This document shows positions 6,088 through 9,571 of a stretch of 9,571 nucleotides of DNA, piece by piece. The stretch covers positions 1 through 9,571 of the forward strand of contig JBASIS010000313.1 of NCBI GenBank assembly GCA_049654905.1, in the 5' to 3' direction. Positions within the stretch are counted from its first letter, which is position 1; each line of letters opens with the position of its first letter. Both the position numbers and the translations under genes were made by a program. Under the pieces are notes generated by a model. It was not told where the DNA came from. It ran no database searches and worked only from the letters and a program-made list of their open reading frames with translations. This stretch comes from M0108 sp049654905 (GTDB lineage Bacteria; Pseudomonadota; Gammaproteobacteria; Chromatiales; Chromatiaceae).

Positions 6088-6921
6088 CTACCCATTGGAT
6101 TTTGCCTGAAACCAGCGGGAAAACCAGCCGCTACTTGCCTGCACGCGTGCACGGCTCCCATCCCATTCTGGTCCCCCAAGACCTCGGGGGGGGATAACGC
6201 TCCCCGGTTCTTGATCCTGGATGATCGCCCGGGGGCGATCCTTGACCAGCCGCGCCGCCTCCTCCGGCCCTACCCACTTGGCCGCCGCCGCGCGTCCTTC
6301 CGCCAGCAGGGGCGGGCGGCGCTGGAAATGATGGGCGTCCGTGGCCAGAAGGTGCACCAGGCCGTCGTCCAGGAAGCGTTCCGCCCAGTATTGCGGCTGC
6401 TCGCGAAAACGCCCGGTGACCGCGCCCGCCGTCACCTGAATCCAGGCGCCCTGGCGCGCCGCCTCCACGAACCAGCCATAATGCTTGTCATCCAACCAGG
6501 TCAGCCGCTCCGGGTGGGTGATGACTGGCACAAAGCCCGCGGACAGGGCGTCGAAGATGGTATCCAGAAAGCGTGGCGGCACCGTGTGATGGGGTGGCTC
6601 GAAGAGAAAATAACGTGAGCCATGCAGGCAGGGAAAGCGCCCGGATTTCAATCCATTCAAGAGTTCCGGGACGATTTGGATATCGGCGCCGGTGGTGATC
6701 TCCAGGGGGATGCCGGCCGCCCGCAGATGCCCGCGAAAGGCCTCGGCCGCAGCCGAGATAGCGTTGGCATCGTTCTCGAAAAGTCCGGGGTAGATATGCG
6801 GCGTGCAGGCGGTCAGGGTGATGCCGTCGGCGACGGCCACCCGGGCCATCTCCAGCGCGGTCTCGAGGTCCGTCGGGCCATCGTCAATGCCGGGCAGCAT
6901 ATGGCAGTGGAGATCGATCAT
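6088..6921 (-). CDS. CpsB/CapC-family PHP-domain tyrosine-protein phosphatase
   Basis: A 277-residue Mn-dependent phosphatase that in this family dephosphorylates the Tyr-rich tail of capsule/EPS autokinases such as the one at 2-1612. The PHP metal-site motifs are all present: DLHCH (His5, His7), GIDDGP (Asp13, Asp14), TPHIYPG (His42), FEPPHH (Glu108), THPER (His136) and TDAHH (Asp195, His197). Glu108 and His136 fall where the pneumococcal CpsB ligands are expected. The start is fixed by the need to include DLHCH; AGGA sits only three bases upstream of the ATG, so initiation may be modest. Family members are usually near 240-255 residues; here about 30 extra C-terminal residues end in an aromatic/basic stretch (GWFSRWFQAK) that might touch a membrane (inference). 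An eight-G run (+ strand 6186-6193) encodes Pro244-Pro245 just before this tail. The gene is transcribed toward the polysaccharide operon, separately from the kinase. Confidence 0.93.
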   Translation of the reverse strand: MIDLHCHMLPGIDDGPTDLETALEMARVAVADGITLTACTPHIYPGLFENDANAISAAAEAFRGHLRAAGIPLEITTGADIQIVPELLNGLKSGRFPCLHGSRYFLFEPPHHTVPPRFLDTIFDALSAGFVPVITHPERLTWLDDKHYGWFVEAARQGAWIQVTAGAVTGRFREQPQYWAERFLDDGLVHLLATDAHHFQRRPPLLAEGRAAAAKWVGPEEAARLVKDRPRAIIQDQEPGSVIPPRGLGGPEWDGSRARVQASSGWFSRWFQAKSNG

Positions 6922-6944
6922 GGGTCCTGGCTCGGGTGTCCTTC

Positions 6945-6993
6945 AGTTTTCCAAAACTAGGACAGTATCTGTGGCCCCCGGGCCCAGGATCAA
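6945..6993 (-). promoter_or_regulatory. Possible promoter and palindromic operator upstream of the phosphatase gene
   Basis: On the - strand, TTGATC (6993-6988) and GATACT (6969-6964) are 18 bp apart, each four of six matches to sigma70 hexamers. Just downstream, about where transcription would begin, lies the palindrome AGTTTT-CC-AAAACT (6945-6958), extendable by TCCT/AGGA with a two-base bulge. It could be a repressor site or a 5' hairpin. The promoter call is weak; the palindrome is read directly. Confidence 0.35.
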
Positions 6994-7019
6994 GCCTTCC
7001 CTGGCGGCCTGGCCAATGG

Positions 7020-7040
7020 GGGGCCGGAAAGTTCGGCCCC
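7020..7040 (-). terminator. GC-rich hairpin after the reductase gene
   Basis: GGGGCCG (7020-7026) and CGGCCCC (7034-7040) form a perfect seven-base stem with loop GAAAGTT, nine bases after the reductase stop on the - strand. No T-run follows, so termination would be imperfect and some read-through into the phosphatase gene is possible. Confidence 0.45.
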
Positions 7041-7048
7041 ATGCCTGA

Positions 7049-9571
7049 CTACTGACAGGCCTCGCACTCCGGGTCGAGGATGGAGCAGGCCTTAGGAGCC
7101 TCGGCCTTGCCGACGGTCTTGGTGGCCAGGTAATTGCCGCCGACGGCACTGGGGCGGTTGGTTCTGCCAGTGTCGGTCATGGTGGACTTCTCGACGTGGG
7201 TGGCGCCCATGGAGCGCAGGTAGTAGGTGGTCTTGAGACCCCGAACCCAGGCCAGTTTGTAGAGGTTGTCGAGCTTCTTGCCGTTGGGCTCGCTCATGTA
7301 GAGGTTGAGGCTCTGGGCTTGGTCGAGCCATTTCTGGCGGCGGCTGCCGGCCTCCACCAGCCAGCGGGCGTCGATCTCGAAGGCGGTGGCGTAGAGTGCC
7401 TTGAGTGCCGCGGGAACGCGGTCGATGGCCTGCACCGAGCCATCGAAGTACTTGAGATCATTGACCATCACCGCATCCCAGAGGCCCAGTTCCTTGAGAT
7501 CCCGAACCAGGTAGGGATTGACGACGGTGAACTCGCCGGAGAGATTCGATTTGACGAAGAGGTTCTGGTAGGTGGGCTCGATGGACTGACTGACGCCAGC
7601 GATGTTGGAGATGGTCGCCGTGGGGGCGATGGCCATGCAGTTGGAGTTGCGCATGCCGACCTGGAGCACCCTCGCCCGCAGGGCCGCCCAGTCCCGGGTC
7701 TGGCTGCGATCCATTTGCAGGAAGCCGCCGCGGCCGGTCTCCAGGAGATCGATGGAGTCCAGGGGGAGGATGCCCTGGCTCCAGAGACTGCCCTCGAAAC
7801 TGGAATAGCGGCCCCGTTCCTCGGCGAGATCGGTGGAGGCGCGGATGGCATAGTAGGCGATGGCCTCCATGCTCTCGTCGGCGAACTGGACCGCCTCCTG
7901 GGTGGCGTAAGGGATACGCAGCTTATAAAGGGCGTCCTGGAAGCCCATGAGGCCCAGCCCCACGGGCCGGTGGCTGAGGTTGGAGCGCCGCGCCTGGGGG
8001 ACGTTGTAGAAGTTGTAATCGATGACGTTGTCGAGCATGCGCATGGCGGTGGTGACCGTGCGCTGGAGCTTGGCGTTGTCCAGGCCCTGGGCGCCGACGT
8101 GGGCGGCCAGGTTCACCGAACCCAGGTTGCAGACGGCAATCTCCTGGTCGTTGGTGTGCAGGGTGATCTCGGTGCAGAGATTGGAACTGTGGACCCGGCC
8201 GACGTGCTGATTGGTATAGCGCAGGTTGCAGGGGTCCTTGAAGGTGACCCAGGGGTGGCCGGTCTCGAACAGCATGGCCAGCATCCGGCGCCAGAGGTCC
8301 ACAGCCTTCAGCCGCTTGCTGACCTTCATCTCGCCGCGGGCGGCGCGATCCTCATAGGCGGCATAGGCGGTCTCAAAGGCCTGGCCGGTGAGGTCATGCA
8401 GATCGGGTGTCTCGTCCGGGGAGAAGAGGGTCCAGTCGCTATCCTCCGCCACCCGCTTCATGAAGAGATCCGGCACCCAGTTAGCGGTATTCATGTCGTG
8501 GGTGCGGCGGCGATCGTCGCCAGTATTCTTGCGCAAATCCAGGAATTCCTCGATGTCCAGGTGCCAGGTCTCCAGATAGGCGCAGACGGCACCCTTGCGC
8601 TTGCCCCCCTGATTGACCGCCACGGCGGTGTCGTTAGCGACTTTGAGGAAGGGCACCACGCCCTGGCTGCGGCCGTTGGTGCCCTTGATGTGGGCGCCCA
8701 TGCCGCGCACCCGGGACCAGTCATTGCCCAGGCCGCCGGCGAACTTGGACAGGAGGGCATTGTCCTTGATGGCGCCGTAAATGCCGTCGAGGTCATCCGG
8801 GACAGTGGTGAGGTAGCAGGAGGAGAGCTGGGGCCTCAGGGTGCCGGAGTTGAAAAGGGTGGGGGTGGAACTCATGAAATCGAAACGCGACAGGAGTTCA
8901 TAGAACTCGATGGCGCGCTCCTCGCGGTCGATCTCGTTGATGGCCAGGCCCATGGCCACGCGCATGAAGAAGGCCTGGGGCAGCTCGAAGCGCAGCCCCC
9001 CCGCGGTGTGGATGAAGTAGCGGTCGTAGAGGGTCTGGAGGCCCAGGTAGGTGAACTGGAGATCACGCTCGGGCTGGAGGGCGGCGCCTAGGCGGGCCAG
9101 GTCAAACTGGCCAAGGCGGCGGTCGACCAGTTCCAGGTCGCCGGCCTGTTTGATGTAGGCGGCGAAGTAGTCGGCATAGCGCTCGGCCAGGTCCGCTTGG
9201 GTTTCGGCGCCCTGGCCCAGCCCCAGGAAGCCGAGGGCCTCGCGGCGCAAGATATCGAGTAGCAGGCGGGCGGCGACCTGGCTGTAGTCCGGGTCCTTTT
9301 CGATCAGGGCGCGGGCGCTCATGACCAGTGCCTGGGCGACGTCGGCCTCGCGGACGCCATCAAAGAGGTTGCGGCAGGTGTCGGCGAGGATGGCCTCGCC
9401 ATCGACGGCCTCGCTATCGCGGCAGGCCTCGTCCAGGAGGCGCCGCATCCGGGCCAGATCCAGGGGCCGCTGGCTGCCGTCGGGGAGGGTGACCCGCAGA
9501 CCTGGGGCAGGAGTCGTTGGCGTCTCCGCCGCGGTGGCCGCGGCGCGGGCGGCGCGCTCCCGGGCGCGCTC
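7049..9571 (-). CDS. nrdA: Class I ribonucleoside-diphosphate reductase, alpha subunit, 5' partial
   Basis: Large catalytic subunit that reduces ribonucleoside diphosphates to deoxynucleotides for DNA synthesis, working with a radical-generating beta subunit not in this window. 840 residues are visible and the frame is open to the window edge, so an ATG at 9446-9448 is internal: the residues before it (VTLPDGSQRPLDLARMRRLL) belong to an ATP-cone regulatory domain that runs through DPDYSQVAARLLLD. Active-site landmarks are present: SSCYL (Cys codon 8816-8818), NLCTEI with the thiyl-radical Cys (8174-8176) and its Asn and Glu partners, AVCNLGSVNL with the second redox Cys, PTATISNIAGVSQSIEP, and the radical-relay tyrosine pair TTYYLRSMGA (7220-7225). 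The C-terminus ends in CEACQ, the mobile cysteine pair that re-reduces the active site. An Ala/Arg/Glu-rich low-complexity stretch lies at the visible N-terminal edge. Housekeeping gene, probably outside the polysaccharide unit. Confidence 0.95.
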   Translation of the reverse strand, partial: ERARERAARAAATAAETPTTPAPGLRVTLPDGSQRPLDLARMRRLLDEACRDSEAVDGEAILADTCRNLFDGVREADVAQALVMSARALIEKDPDYSQVAARLLLDILRREALGFLGLGQGAETQADLAERYADYFAAYIKQAGDLELVDRRLGQFDLARLGAALQPERDLQFTYLGLQTLYDRYFIHTAGGLRFELPQAFFMRVAMGLAINEIDREERAIEFYELLSRFDFMSSTPTLFNSGTLRPQLSSCYLTTVPDDLDGIYGAIKDNALLSKFAGGLGNDWSRVRGMGAHIKGTNGRSQGVVPFLKVANDTAVAVNQGGKRKGAVCAYLETWHLDIEEFLDLRKNTGDDRRRTHDMNTANWVPDLFMKRVAEDSDWTLFSPDETPDLHDLTGQAFETAYAAYEDRAARGEMKVSKRLKAVDLWRRMLAMLFETGHPWVTFKDPCNLRYTNQHVGRVHSSNLCTEITLHTNDQEIAVCNLGSVNLAAHVGAQGLDNAKLQRTVTTAMRMLDNVIDYNFYNVPQARRSNLSHRPVGLGLMGFQDALYKLRIPYATQEAVQFADESMEAIAYYAIRASTDLAEERGRYSSFEGSLWSQGILPLDSIDLLETGRGGFLQMDRSQTRDWAALRARVLQVGMRNSNCMAIAPTATISNIAGVSQSIEPTYQNLFVKSNLSGEFTVVNPYLVRDLKELGLWDAVMVNDLKYFDGSVQAIDRVPAALKALYATAFEIDARWLVEAGSRRQKWLDQAQSLNLYMSEPNGKKLDNLYKLAWVRGLKTTYYLRSMGATHVEKSTMTDTGRTNRPSAVGGNYLATKTVGKAEAPKACSILDPECEACQ

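Noticed and set aside
6170..6193. CCCCC/GGGGG stem in the phosphatase 3' region
   Set aside because: It is inside the open frame and only reflects Pro/Gly codons; the more plausible terminator is at 6012-6046.
6223..6240. Near-perfect 18-bp palindrome GATCGCCC-GG-GGGCGATC
   Set aside because: It lies within the phosphatase coding sequence (codons for RAIIQ) and is easily produced by chance in G/C-rich coding DNA; no second copy was seen in the window.
7196..9091. A 631-codon + strand open frame across the reductase gene
   Set aside because: It is antisense to a gene with all class I reductase motifs; the Gly/Val/His-rich product is a G+C-driven shadow.
1..9571. CRISPR array, tRNA, rRNA, insertion sequence or integrase
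   Set aside because: No repeat-spacer pattern, tRNA-like cloverleaf, rRNA stretch, transposase motif or terminal inverted repeats were found; the only array is the in-frame 150-bp coding repeat.

Overview
The window is high-G+C by eye, with strong G/C preference at third codon positions, and looks like a proteobacterial chromosome. The long fused class I NrdA-type reductase, the Wzc-type autokinase and the sigma70-style promoter suggest a gammaproteobacterium, possibly of the Chromatiales (purple sulfur) type. The lineage is inference and rests on no marker gene.

Left part (1-5132, + strand): three tightly packed genes that form one transcription unit entering from upstream. They are (i) the C-terminal two thirds of a Wzz/Wzc-like polysaccharide co-polymerase fused to a tyrosine autokinase, with an unusual alternating X-Tyr tail; (ii) a large protein with a cytoplasmic J domain, one membrane helix, a TolA-like coiled coil built from five 50-residue (150-bp) units, and an NTF2/SnoaL-like C-terminal domain; and (iii) a membrane-anchored TPR-like protein with a C-terminal beta domain resembling a carbohydrate-binding module and an acidic tail. 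The context is exopolysaccharide or capsule export.

Middle (5133-6087): a 192-bp intergenic stretch with a hairpin and a near-consensus sigma70 promoter (TTGACA, 17 bp, TAATAT) whose -10 lies inside a small inverted repeat. It is followed by a secreted FecR-like protein with six cysteines, an Asp-rich segment and a Gly/Ala-rich hydrophobic C-terminus. A perfect 11-bp stem follows and probably terminates transcription from both sides.

Right part (6088-9571, - strand): a CpsB/CapC-type PHP-domain tyrosine phosphatase, the expected antagonist of the autokinase, converges on the polysaccharide genes. Behind it lies the alpha subunit of a class I ribonucleotide reductase, whose N-terminus runs off the window; this is a housekeeping gene and probably marks the edge of the polysaccharide locus.

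The likely shared theme is assembly and export of a surface polysaccharide, controlled by tyrosine phosphorylation (kinase at the left end, phosphatase at the right). Two or three accessory envelope proteins of unknown function sit between them. The most unusual element is the J domain / transmembrane / repeat coiled coil / NTF2-like fusion.
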